64,000 bases of DNA, from assembly GCF_009497155.1 (NCBI RefSeq), contig NZ_WINI01000007.1, forward strand, positions 317,137 through 381,136. The letters run 5' to 3'. The position numbers and the translations under genes are program-made. This document shows positions 56,507 through 64,000 of this stretch, piece by piece (within the stretch, counting starts at the first letter, position 1; every line of letters begins with the position of its first letter). Under the pieces are notes generated by a model. The model made no database searches. It was not told the origin of the DNA and was given only the letters and a program-made list of their open reading frames with translations. Source of the DNA: Glaciimonas soli (GTDB lineage Bacteria > Pseudomonadota > Gammaproteobacteria > Burkholderiales > Burkholderiaceae_D).

Positions 56507-57975
56507 GTCAATTCAACCGCTGTGGGCTGACCATCTGGAAGCGCAACATTTTTCTGACCAATCTGGCCCGAAGTTACCTTATCAGCGTTTGCCACGTCGT
56601 CCTGCCAACCGCCACCCAACGCCTTGTACAACGACACGGTTGCTTGCAAACGCTGCAGCTTGAGTTTGCCTAGATCATTTTGCACATCTGATAACGTGCG
56701 CTGCGTATCCAACACCGTCATCAAATCTTCCGCGCCAACTTTATAACGAATTTCGGAGAGGTTAAACGCCTGACTAGCCTGCTCCATTTCACTGGTTTTC
56801 AATTCACGCTGTTCATCCAGACTACGAATTTGGCCCAGCGCAGTATCGACTTCAGACAATGCTCCCAATACCGTCGATCGGTAAGTCTGAACCAGCTCTT
56901 CTTTTTGCGCGATCGCTAAATCGCGCTGACTTTTCAGACGTCCGCCATCAAAAATTGGCGCTACTAAGTTGGTACCTAGATTGGCCAACAGATTCGGCCC
57001 ATTAAATAAGGACAGCAAGGCATTACTTTGCCCACCTGTGGAGCCAGTCAGGCTAATACTTGGAAATAATGAAGCTCGCGCCACAGCGACATTGGCATTG
57101 GCAGCAGCCAATTCTGCTTCAGCATGGCGAATATCCGGGCGACGCGACAACAACTCAGACGGCAAACCCGGCGTCACTTCCGGCAAGGAGATAGTATCCA
57201 GTCCTTGCGCCGCAATTTTGAAGGTTTGCGGTGGACGCCCCAACAAGATCGCCAATGCCGATTGCGCTTCACGTTGCTGCTGCATCAGATCGGGAATCGC
57301 CGCCTTTTGCCCTGCGACAGCAGAACGCTGACGTGCCAAATCCAGGGTAGATGCGGCACCAGCTTTGTACTGCGCTTGCACCAAGGTCAATACGCGCTCG
57401 GCATTGCTGACATTTTTACGTGCGATAGCTAACCTGTCATGCAGTGACAACACTTGCAAATAAGTTGAGACTATCCCGCTGGTGACGGTTAATGCAACGG
57501 TTTGGCGATCATACTGATTCGCTTTTAATTCAGCTTGAGCCGCCGCTAAACTGGCTTTGTTTTTACCCCAAAAATCAATTTCGTAATTAATCTGTAGCAA
57601 ACCACTGGTCGATGTATTCGCGCTGCCATTACCCAACGGCAGATCACGATTTGCTCCGGCGGAGAAATCAACGCTTGGCAACAAAGGTACGCCGGCAATC
57701 CGCGCCTGCGCTTCTGCTTGTTTCAAGCGCGATAACGCAGCGGCAATTTCAAGGTTACTTTTCTGTCCCTGATCCACTAGCTGCGTTAATTCATGGCTGC
57801 CAAAACGCTTCCACCAATCACTGTCTGGCCATTCTTCTTGACGTGATTGCGCACTTAGACTCCACGCTGATGGCAGATCGACTTGTGGTGGCGGCTCAGA
57901 CAAGGGAATTTTGCTGGCGCAGCCAGCCAAGGCCACGCCGATCATCAGTAGTGTTGTGAACTTAAGTTGCTTCAT
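56500..57975 (-). CDS. Outer-membrane efflux lipoprotein, NodT/OprM family
   Basis: 491-residue TolC-type channel protein. Lipoprotein signal with lipobox LAGCA (about residues 16-20), two OEP repeats with long coiled coils (LDLARQRSAVAGQKAAIPDLMQ and the matching C-terminal segment), and the NodT-typical DWWKRFGSHELTQLV and LLSRRPDIRHAEAELAAAN motifs. It begins 9 bases after the membrane-fusion gene. No inner-membrane pump gene is in the operon. Confidence 0.92.
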   Translation of the reverse strand: MKQLKFTTLLMIGVALAGCASKIPLSEPPPQVDLPSAWSLSAQSRQEEWPDSDWWKRFGSHELTQLVDQGQKSNLEIAAALSRLKQAEAQARIAGVPLLPSVDFSAGANRDLPLGNGSANTSTSGLLQINYEIDFWGKNKASLAAAQAELKANQYDRQTVALTVTSGIVSTYLQVLSLHDRLAIARKNVSNAERVLTLVQAQYKAGAASTLDLARQRSAVAGQKAAIPDLMQQQREAQSALAILLGRPPQTFKIAAQGLDTISLPEVTPGLPSELLSRRPDIRHAEAELAAANANVAVARASLFPSISLTGSTGGQSNALLSLFNGPNLLANLGTNLVAPIFDGGRLKSQRDLAIAQKEELVQTYRSTVLGALSEVDTALGQIRSLDEQRELKTSEMEQASQAFNLSEIRYKVGAEDLMTVLDTQRTLSDVQNDLGKLKLQRLQATVSLYKALGGGWQDDVANADKVTSGQIGQKNVALPDGQPTAVELTK

Positions 57976-57984
57976 TGAGTTACT

Positions 57985-59334
57985 TCATTGATGCGTGGTC
58001 AAAGTTTGTAAAGCCTGTGCCCCAGACGTGGGGACAGAAGCAGATGCGGCGGCCGCTGCACCCGGCGGTTTCTGTTTCAGTAACGTGGTCGGAACAGGGC
58101 CTACCAATACTTGCTCGCCAGCCGCTAATCCTGACAGCACTTGCACATGCTGTTGATTGCGCAAACCTATCTGCAACTTGCGCGGACTCACTTGCTGTCC
58201 CTGCTCTACGACGTTGACGCTGTACAAACCATCTGCGCCCGGCTTACCTAATAATTTAGTCGGTAGCAATACCGCTTCTGGCACGTCCGCAACGATAAAT
58301 TGCACTTGTGTGCTCATGCCGCTCATCAGTTGCTGATCCGGATTATCGACTTCAAACAACACGTTATAAAAAGTCTGTTTACCTTGTTCGCCAGTGCCTT
58401 CCGCAGGCACAGGGATTACCTGACGCAATTTTCCCGACCAGTGCTTGCCGGGATAACCCGGCGTCGTAAATGTCGCCGGCATACCTTTACGTAAGCGCGT
58501 GACATCTACTTCCGCAACCCGCGCCTGCACCGTCATTTTCGATAAATCAGCAATTCGCATCAACGGTGTCGTTTGCTGTGCTGCATTGACCATTTGCCCG
58601 GGACGCGCATTGAGTGTCACCACCGTGCCAGAAATAGGCGCCAGCACTTGCGTGTGCTGATTGTTTTCTTCATCCTGTTTCATGCTCGCTTCAAGCTGGT
58701 GGATCTGTGCATTGATTGCTTCCACTCGCGCACTAGCCGAAGACAAACTCATGCGGCTCGACTCATACGATTCTTCGCGCGTAGCGTTCTGCGCTTTCAA
58801 CTGTGTTTGCCGCTGGAACTGCAATTGGGCAAAATCCATTTGCGCCTTTTGATCAGCCAATTCTGCTTGCATACGTGCCATCTGCGCACGATTGCTTTCT
58901 ACCTTGGCAGGTTGCTGTGTCGGCGTAATATCAACCACCATCTTGCCCACTTTGACGTCATCACCAACCCCGACCAGCACATCTTTGATCTGCCCGGAAA
59001 GCTGCGCGTTGACATCGGCATATTTATATAATTGCAATTTTCCGGCAGCTTCTACGGTTTGTTCGATGTCGCCGGTCTTGATCATTAGCGTGTCCAACTT
59101 GACTGGCGGCGCTGGTGTTGGCGGAGTTGTCGCTGGCGTTAACAGTGGTAGCGGCTTCGCCGCCGATGGTGGTTGCAATACCTGCGACAAAACCACACCA
59201 GCACTTAAAATAGTGACTAGCGAAAGCGCAAAAACCAAACCGCGACGTTTTACAATACGGCTAGGTTTATCGACAATACCGGTAGGAAATCCAGAGGGCA
59301 AAGCGGTTTCAGTTTCAATCTTAGGAGTTGTCAT
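57985..59334 (-). CDS. Periplasmic adaptor (MacA-like membrane fusion protein)
   Basis: 449 residues from the ATG at 59334: a cytoplasmic tail, one membrane helix (about residues 36-58), a lipoyl half-motif pair split by a long helical hairpin with QAKMDFAQLQFQRQTQLKAQ, and the second half VLAPISGTVVTLNARPGQMV. The beta-barrel domain (MSGMSTQVQFIVADVPEAVLLP) is typical of MacA. MacA normally works with the ABC pump MacB and TolC; only an OMF gene is next to it. The longer in-frame start at 59469 runs into opgD and is rejected. Confidence 0.88.
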   Translation of the reverse strand: MTTPKIETETALPSGFPTGIVDKPSRIVKRRGLVFALSLVTILSAGVVLSQVLQPPSAAKPLPLLTPATTPPTPAPPVKLDTLMIKTGDIEQTVEAAGKLQLYKYADVNAQLSGQIKDVLVGVGDDVKVGKMVVDITPTQQPAKVESNRAQMARMQAELADQKAQMDFAQLQFQRQTQLKAQNATREESYESSRMSLSSASARVEAINAQIHQLEASMKQDEENNQHTQVLAPISGTVVTLNARPGQMVNAAQQTTPLMRIADLSKMTVQARVAEVDVTRLRKGMPATFTTPGYPGKHWSGKLRQVIPVPAEGTGEQGKQTFYNVLFEVDNPDQQLMSGMSTQVQFIVADVPEAVLLPTKLLGKPGADGLYSVNVVEQGQQVSPRKLQIGLRNQQHVQVLSGLAAGEQVLVGPVPTTLLKQKPPGAAAAASASVPTSGAQALQTLTTHQ

Positions 59335-59432
59335 TGGTACCACATTGAGGGAATAAGTAGAATGCAGAACGTATTTTAGACGAATTAAGATTGCTCTCCC
59401 TTGCTTGCTTAAGGAAAGAGCAATGTAAACAC

Positions 59433-61028
59433 TTAAAAACTGCGTTGTGGCAATGGTGGGGGGCTCCACTGATATAACCAGGTTTCACTGAGAGCTTGCC
59501 CATCGGCCACCAGATAAACGCGCAGGTCTATCGGAGCGACACTATCGTCGGTCGGCTTGATATCAAACATGACACGATAACCATGGATCGCCTCCAACGG
59601 ACGCGCTGACGTAATCTCGACCTTGCCTCGCGTAGCGCTAATCATCGGTACCACCTTGACATCTTTACCTAAGGTTTGCATATTATCACCGGCAAAATCA
59701 ATCACGAAACGCCAGGAGTAATAAGTCCGTTTCACGCCAATCACTCCGCCCATGCCGGTGCGCGTCGCCACGACAATTGCCAACGGTGGCGTGAATGGCA
59801 TTTTGTTGCCCCAATACAGACGATAACCAAATAAAAGCTCTTCTCCGGCTTGCGGTTTTTCGGCGGGGTTCCAAAAGGCGACGATATTATCAAAAGTTTC
59901 ATCGACAGTAGGAATTTCCACTAAATCAACCGCACCCTTGCCCCAACCCGATTTCGGCTCAACCCACAAACTAGGACGACGTTCATAAAACACACCATCA
60001 TCCTGATAATGATCAAAATTACGATCGCGCTGTAGCAAGCCAAAGCCGCGCGGATTTTCATCTTGATAGGCGTTAAATCGCAGATGTTCGGGATTGGTCA
60101 ATGGCCGCCATACCCATTCACCGTTTCCACGCCACAGTGCCAGGCCGTCAGAATCATGAATCTCTGGCCGCCAATCGTTACTGACTGCTGGCCGCCTATC
60201 ATTTTCTGCGTACTGAAACATGCTCGTCAACGGCGCAATCCCGATTCGCTCTATCGCTTTGCGCGGATACAGTGCGACATCCACGTCCATCACTAAAGTT
60301 GCGCCAGGTTGTATTTCAAAGCGATAAGCACCAGTGATACTTGGTGAGTCGAGCAATGCGTAGACCACCAGTTTGTCTGAATTTTTGTGCGGGCGTTCTA
60401 ACCAAAAACTGGTGAAATTCGGAAATTCTTCCGGCCTGTCCATGCCACAGTCAATTGCCAAACCACGCGCAGACAAACCATACTGCCAATCGGTACCAAC
60501 AGCCCGGAAATAACTCGCTCCCAAAAACGCGATGACATCACGCTCAAGATCAGTATGAAAATTGACGCGAAAGCCAGCGAATCCGAGATCTTTCGGCATT
60601 TTGTCGCCATGCACACCGCTTTTGCCATAATCGAACATACCGTGGTCATACGCCAATGCTTGCGCAACACCATCCTTAACTTCAAAAACAGACACCGGTG
60701 TTTTATAGAACAAGCCCAGGTGAAAAAATTTCACCTGAAAATCCAATTGATCTTGCGCCCACAACGCGTGATCGGCGCGATATTGCAAAGCTTGATATTG
60801 ATCCCAGTTGAGATGCTTGACTTCATCAGGGACGTGACTGGCCGGCACTTGATACGACTGCCCAGCCATGTGTCTGGCCTGACCTTTCAACCATGCATAA
60901 TCAAACGCCTGCTTGGCACCAAAAAATTGTAATGGGCTCGCAGACGATGCTGCGGCAAACAATGATGACGCCGGAAAGCCGGCAGCTGCAAGCGCCGCCG
61001 ACGCTTTTAAAAAATCACGTCGTTGCAT
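59433..61028 (-). CDS. opgD: Glucan biosynthesis protein D (OpgD)
   Basis: Periplasmic protein acting on osmoregulated periplasmic glucan, paralogous to OpgG. 531 residues from the ATG at 61028. The twin-arginine signal MQRRDFLKASAALAAAGFPA distinguishes OpgD (Tat-exported) from OpgG (Sec). The body has the MdoG/MdoD landmarks FGFLQRDRNFDHYQD-type (here GFGLLQRDRNFDHYQDD) and SLWVEPKSGWGKGAVDLVEIPT. It ends ETWLYQWSPP. Placed after opgG-opgH, transcribed in the same direction but separated by a repeat at 61115. Confidence 0.93.
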   Translation of the reverse strand: MQRRDFLKASAALAAAGFPASSLFAAASSASPLQFFGAKQAFDYAWLKGQARHMAGQSYQVPASHVPDEVKHLNWDQYQALQYRADHALWAQDQLDFQVKFFHLGLFYKTPVSVFEVKDGVAQALAYDHGMFDYGKSGVHGDKMPKDLGFAGFRVNFHTDLERDVIAFLGASYFRAVGTDWQYGLSARGLAIDCGMDRPEEFPNFTSFWLERPHKNSDKLVVYALLDSPSITGAYRFEIQPGATLVMDVDVALYPRKAIERIGIAPLTSMFQYAENDRRPAVSNDWRPEIHDSDGLALWRGNGEWVWRPLTNPEHLRFNAYQDENPRGFGLLQRDRNFDHYQDDGVFYERRPSLWVEPKSGWGKGAVDLVEIPTVDETFDNIVAFWNPAEKPQAGEELLFGYRLYWGNKMPFTPPLAIVVATRTGMGGVIGVKRTYYSWRFVIDFAGDNMQTLGKDVKVVPMISATRGKVEITSARPLEAIHGYRVMFDIKPTDDSVAPIDLRVYLVADGQALSETWLYQWSPPPLPQRSF

Positions 61029-61114
61029 GAATATTCCTTGTTCAAAATTTAGACGATGCACTCGGAGTCCGACTGTCCAATGCTCTAATTAAATCAAATT
61101 GAATTCGTTCAATT

Positions 61115-61184
61115 CGTCGTTCCCGCGAACGCGGGCATCCATGTTGAGATCGTAACTTGGATCCCCGCGTTCGCGAGGATGACG
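61115..61184. repeat. Pair of CGTCATCC-family palindromes in inverted orientation
   Basis: 61115-61141 and 61158-61184 are inverted copies (about 23 of 27 matching) around 16 bases; each half contains CGCGAACGCG or its complement. The right copy matches the repeat at 20805-20832. It lies between opgH and opgD and may mark the boundary between two transcripts. Confidence 0.8.
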
Positions 61185-61229
61185 GATTCCTTGATTCTGG
61201 CGTTGTACGAACCAACTTCCCATCTCTGG

Positions 61230-63776
61230 CTATCTTGATGCAGTTTTCAACCAGCCATCATGTGCTCGCGATGAACTCCACACTGCTAAATGCAATGACG
61301 ATAATGCCAACGGGTCATCTAACAATGTATTTTTCTGCCGTGCTGACAATCCATCCGGTCCTTGCCTCAAAGCCATATCGACCAATGCTCTCCGTGCTTG
61401 CAAGCTGGCAACCGGAATATGAGGACGCGCCGTCACTGCAGCACACGCCAATGCATTAATAATCGGATCGACAACAGCATCCACAAATCCCGCCAACGGC
61501 TTGCCAGCATCGTTGTACACAGTAGTCGCGGCTAATTCCGGCGGCAGATCGACTTCCTCTGGAATGACAAATAATTTTGCATGACGAAAACTGCGCCCCA
61601 ACGAAACCCGACTGGAAAATACGGATAACGGAATCGACAATATCAATGAACCGACGATCGGCAATAACCACCACAGATAAGAAGGATCCAGCCAATAGAC
61701 ACCAGCGCCCCATACCAACCCCAACAAGGTATGCCCGCCATGACGGCGGCATGCTTCGCCCCAACTGGTTTCGCTATCTTCGCGCGGTGGCGATTTCCAG
61801 CTAATCGCCCAACCCAGAAAAGCGGCCACCACGAAACGCGTATGAAACAGCATCCTCACCGGGGCCAGCAACATGGAAAATAACAACTCCAATATCATGC
61901 TGATTGTCAGTCGGAATGCGCCGCCAAATTCACGTGCACCTTTGATACAAATCAGAACCACACTCAGTATCTTAGGCAAAAATAACAAGGTCGCCGTAGC
62001 AGTAAACAACGCCAGCGCTTTTTCCGGATGCCATTCCGGCCACACTGGAAATAACTGTCCGGGGGTCGTGAAATATTCTGGCTCCACCAAGGTATGCATC
62101 GCCAGCAATCCCGTCGACAACACCAGGAACGCAAACCACAACGGTGCAGATATATAGGCCATTACACCTGTCACAAATACCGCTCTGTGGACACCATGCA
62201 TACCGCGCGCCAGGAACAAGCGGAAGTTCATCAAATTCCCCTGGCACCAGCGACGATCGCGTTTAAGTTCATCCAACAGATTCGGTGGCATTTCTTCAAA
62301 GCTGCCAGCCAGATCATAAGCAATCCAGACACCCCAGCCCGCGCGCCGCATCAACGCTGCTTCGACGAAATCGTGCGACAAAATTTCGCCCGTCAGCGCC
62401 CCCTCGCCAGGCAATGGCGCCAAGGCGCAATGCTCGATGAAAGGTGCGACACGAATAATCGCGTTGTGTCCCCAATAGTGCGACTCGCTCAACTGCCAGT
62501 AATGCAGACCGGCGGTAAACAATGGACCATACACTCGCGTTGAAAATTGCTGTATGCGCGCATATAAAGTATCGCGTCCCGCGGCACGTGGCGCAGTCTG
62601 AATAATACCGGCGTCTGGATTGGCTTCCATCAAACGTACCAGCGTCGTCAGGCAAGTACCGCTCATCACGCTATCGGCATCGAGTACGATCATGTAGTCG
62701 TAATTAGCGCCCCAGCGACGGCAAAAATCGTCGATATTGCCGCTCTTGCGTTTAACACGGCGACGACGATGACGATAAAAAATCCGCCCGAAAGCGCCTA
62801 GCGTCTGACAAATATCAACCCACGCATCAAGTTCCGCAGTACAAATGTCAGCGTCGCCACTATCACTCAACACAAAGAAATCGAACCTGCCCAACTCTCC
62901 TGTGTTCGCGACCGATTCATAGGTCGCCCGCAAACCGGCAAAAACACGCGTCACATCTTCATTACAGATCGGCATGACAATCGCGGTTCTGGCATGCGCC
63001 GGAATCGGTCCGGGAGCAGCTTCTTCGCGTGAAATAACGTAACGATCGGTACCGCGCAGCAGCACCAAAAAACCCATCATCGCAGTCCAGAATCCAGCCG
63101 AAACCCAGCAAAACAAAACCGCGAAAAAAGCCAGAGTCAACATTTCTACCGGCTTGGTCCCGTGATACGGCAAAACCGTGCTCATGAAATACGTTGCCAA
63201 CACGGTTTGCAACAGCATCAAAGAGAGCAATACGAAGCGACGTAAATGCCCTTTCGGATGCCTGGTTTTGCTGGCCTTGGCTTGCGCTGCAGCCTGTTCT
63301 GCTTCGCGCCTTGCGTCAGCGTTGGGTCGCTGATCAAATTTGTGTGTCGCATTTTCAACCCAGCGCACCAGCGGATTCAGGGTTCCCCATGCGTGCGCCA
63401 CCATAGACGTACGATGCAAAGGAGGCGCAACCGCTATCCGGGTACGACCAGTGACATCGGTGATAATTTCCGGCGCTGCATTCGGGATCGTCGACGACTC
63501 CGTTGGCAATCCATAAGCCAGGTGCAAGCGTGCAGCTACCGAAGCATAGGCGGGATTCGCCATATCAACATTTGCCTCGCTACCCGCCAATGCAAGATGC
63601 ACATCAAGCACCGCTTGCGGGCGCACTAATGTTTCCGATGGTCGGGGTTGGAACTGCTCCAGCCGCGCAATATAACGTTCGACAAGAGACGACTGAAGCT
63701 GCGACGGATCGACGACTTCCTCTACTGATGCGGACATCTCATCAGGGATCAATTCGGTGGAAGTATGTAGCTCCAT
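61230..63776 (-). CDS. opgH: Glucans biosynthesis glucosyltransferase H (OpgH)
   Basis: Inner-membrane beta-1,2-glucosyltransferase that makes and extrudes the osmoregulated periplasmic glucan backbone. 848 residues. Cytoplasmic N-terminus, two membrane segments (about residues 175-240), the GT2 domain with [11 protein letters not shown] (catalytic Asp pair), and RRWCQGN (QxxRW-type motif), then a cluster of membrane helices. The start at 63776 overlaps the opgG stop by 28 bases; an ATG at 63737 is another possibility. Confidence 0.94.
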   Translation of the reverse strand: MELHTSTELIPDEMSASVEEVVDPSQLQSSLVERYIARLEQFQPRPSETLVRPQAVLDVHLALAGSEANVDMANPAYASVAARLHLAYGLPTESSTIPNAAPEIITDVTGRTRIAVAPPLHRTSMVAHAWGTLNPLVRWVENATHKFDQRPNADARREAEQAAAQAKASKTRHPKGHLRRFVLLSLMLLQTVLATYFMSTVLPYHGTKPVEMLTLAFFAVLFCWVSAGFWTAMMGFLVLLRGTDRYVISREEAAPGPIPAHARTAIVMPICNEDVTRVFAGLRATYESVANTGELGRFDFFVLSDSGDADICTAELDAWVDICQTLGAFGRIFYRHRRRRVKRKSGNIDDFCRRWGANYDYMIVLDADSVMSGTCLTTLVRLMEANPDAGIIQTAPRAAGRDTLYARIQQFSTRVYGPLFTAGLHYWQLSESHYWGHNAIIRVAPFIEHCALAPLPGEGALTGEILSHDFVEAALMRRAGWGVWIAYDLAGSFEEMPPNLLDELKRDRRWCQGNLMNFRLFLARGMHGVHRAVFVTGVMAYISAPLWFAFLVLSTGLLAMHTLVEPEYFTTPGQLFPVWPEWHPEKALALFTATATLLFLPKILSVVLICIKGAREFGGAFRLTISMILELLFSMLLAPVRMLFHTRFVVAAFLGWAISWKSPPREDSETSWGEACRRHGGHTLLGLVWGAGVYWLDPSYLWWLLPIVGSLILSIPLSVFSSRVSLGRSFRHAKLFVIPEEVDLPPELAATTVYNDAGKPLAGFVDAVVDPIINALACAAVTARPHIPVASLQARRALVDMALRQGPDGLSARQKNTLLDDPLALSSLHLAVWSSSRAHDGWLKTASR

Positions 63777-64000
63777 GTTTCCGACAAGGTTGTGCCGTGA
63801 TCACGCAAAAATCCACGCAATTCGACTGGTTTATTTTCTTCATTACGGCGCACTTTCACTTCCATGCGCCAGCCACCCGCAGCATCATTTTTCACCATGT
63901 TGACGCTCAAAAGTTTGCCGTTATCATCGACGCTGACAACCGCTTCCGGCGCTACGCTTGCGGGGAGTTTTTTCAATGAAGGGCCATCAAAATCCACCAT
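63749..64000 (-). CDS. opgG: Glucan biosynthesis protein G (OpgG), C-terminal part, cut by window edge
   Basis: The last 83 residues of a periplasmic MdoG/OpgG protein; the gene continues beyond 64000. [12 protein letters not shown] and [20 protein letters not shown] match the end of OpgG and resemble the C-terminus of OpgD, its paralogue at 59.4 kb. It overlaps the start of opgH, giving the usual opgGH operon. Confidence 0.88.
   Translation of the reverse strand: MVDFDGPSLKKLPASVAPEAVVSVDDNGKLLSVNMVKNDAAGGWRMEVKVRRNEENKPVELRGFLRDHGTTLSETWSYILPPN

Noticed and set aside
1-64000. CRISPR array, insertion sequence or prophage
   Set aside because: No regularly spaced direct repeats, no transposase or integrase frames, and no phage structural genes were seen.

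Overview
The window is a chromosomal segment from a betaproteobacterium, most likely the Oxalobacteraceae (Herminiimonas/Janthinobacterium neighbourhood). This rests on gene order (rne-moaA-mobA-moeA, ileS-lspA-coaBC-dut, clpS-clpA next to cspA and icd, rpsT next to murJ), on the protein families, and on a G+C content I judge by eye to be near 50%. The species is not proven. Most of the window is core housekeeping with small intergenic spaces, factor-independent terminators and a few dispersed palindromic repeats. I see no insertion sequence, prophage or CRISPR array.

Layout. 0.9-7.2 kb: RNase E and three molybdenum-cofactor genes. 7.4-14.9 kb: argH, a branched-chain amino-acid-type ABC transporter (livK-DUF1622-livHMGF) and a TauD-like dioxygenase. 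14.9-20.8 kb: a rearranged accessory region between a short-chain dehydrogenase and a zinc alcohol dehydrogenase. 20.9-29.5 kb: pmbA, yjgA, mog, a solitary TRAP binding protein, an esterase, a YSC84-like lipoprotein, an S9 peptidase and a YidB-like protein. 29.7-37.1 kb: ribF, ileS, lspA, coaBC, dut and a PDZ/M48-like lipoprotein. 37.2-46.2 kb: clpA, clpS, cspA, icd, an RluE-type pseudouridine synthase, two small exported proteins, rpsT and murJ. 46.3-56.5 kb: uup, tRNA-Arg(CCU), pnp, rpsO, lolD, lolC, thyA and a tyrosine phosphatase. 56.5-64 kb: a MacA/NodT-type efflux pair and the glucan genes opgD, opgH and opgG (cut by the window edge).

The most interesting stretch is 15.4-19.8 kb. A host segment running from the 5' end of the SDR gene, through two lipoprotein genes, to the 5' end of the alcohol dehydrogenase gene is present twice (15419-17001 and 18070-19767). 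Copy 2 carries two intact paralogous lipoprotein genes. In copy 1 the centre is replaced by a DUF4189 gene whose start overlaps (ATGA) the end of a truncated, chimeric ORF. Between the copies lies about 1.07 kb of visibly more G+C-rich DNA. It holds the 3' end of one gene, an intact lipoprotein gene, and only the first ~22 codons of a third gene with an N-terminus resembling lipase-type antibacterial effectors, all with overlapping stops and starts. I read this as debris of effector/immunity modules trapped at a recombination hot spot. The duplication and the breakpoints are seen directly; the effector/immunity reading is inference.

Other points: an M48-like lipoprotein whose HExxH reads RExxH; a 152-bp element with 22-bp inverted ends between pmbA and yjgA; two related elements with 13-bp inverted ends near cspA and rluE; an orphan TRAP binding protein; a MacA/OMF pair without MacB; and a murJ start only 9 nt from a perfect -10 box.
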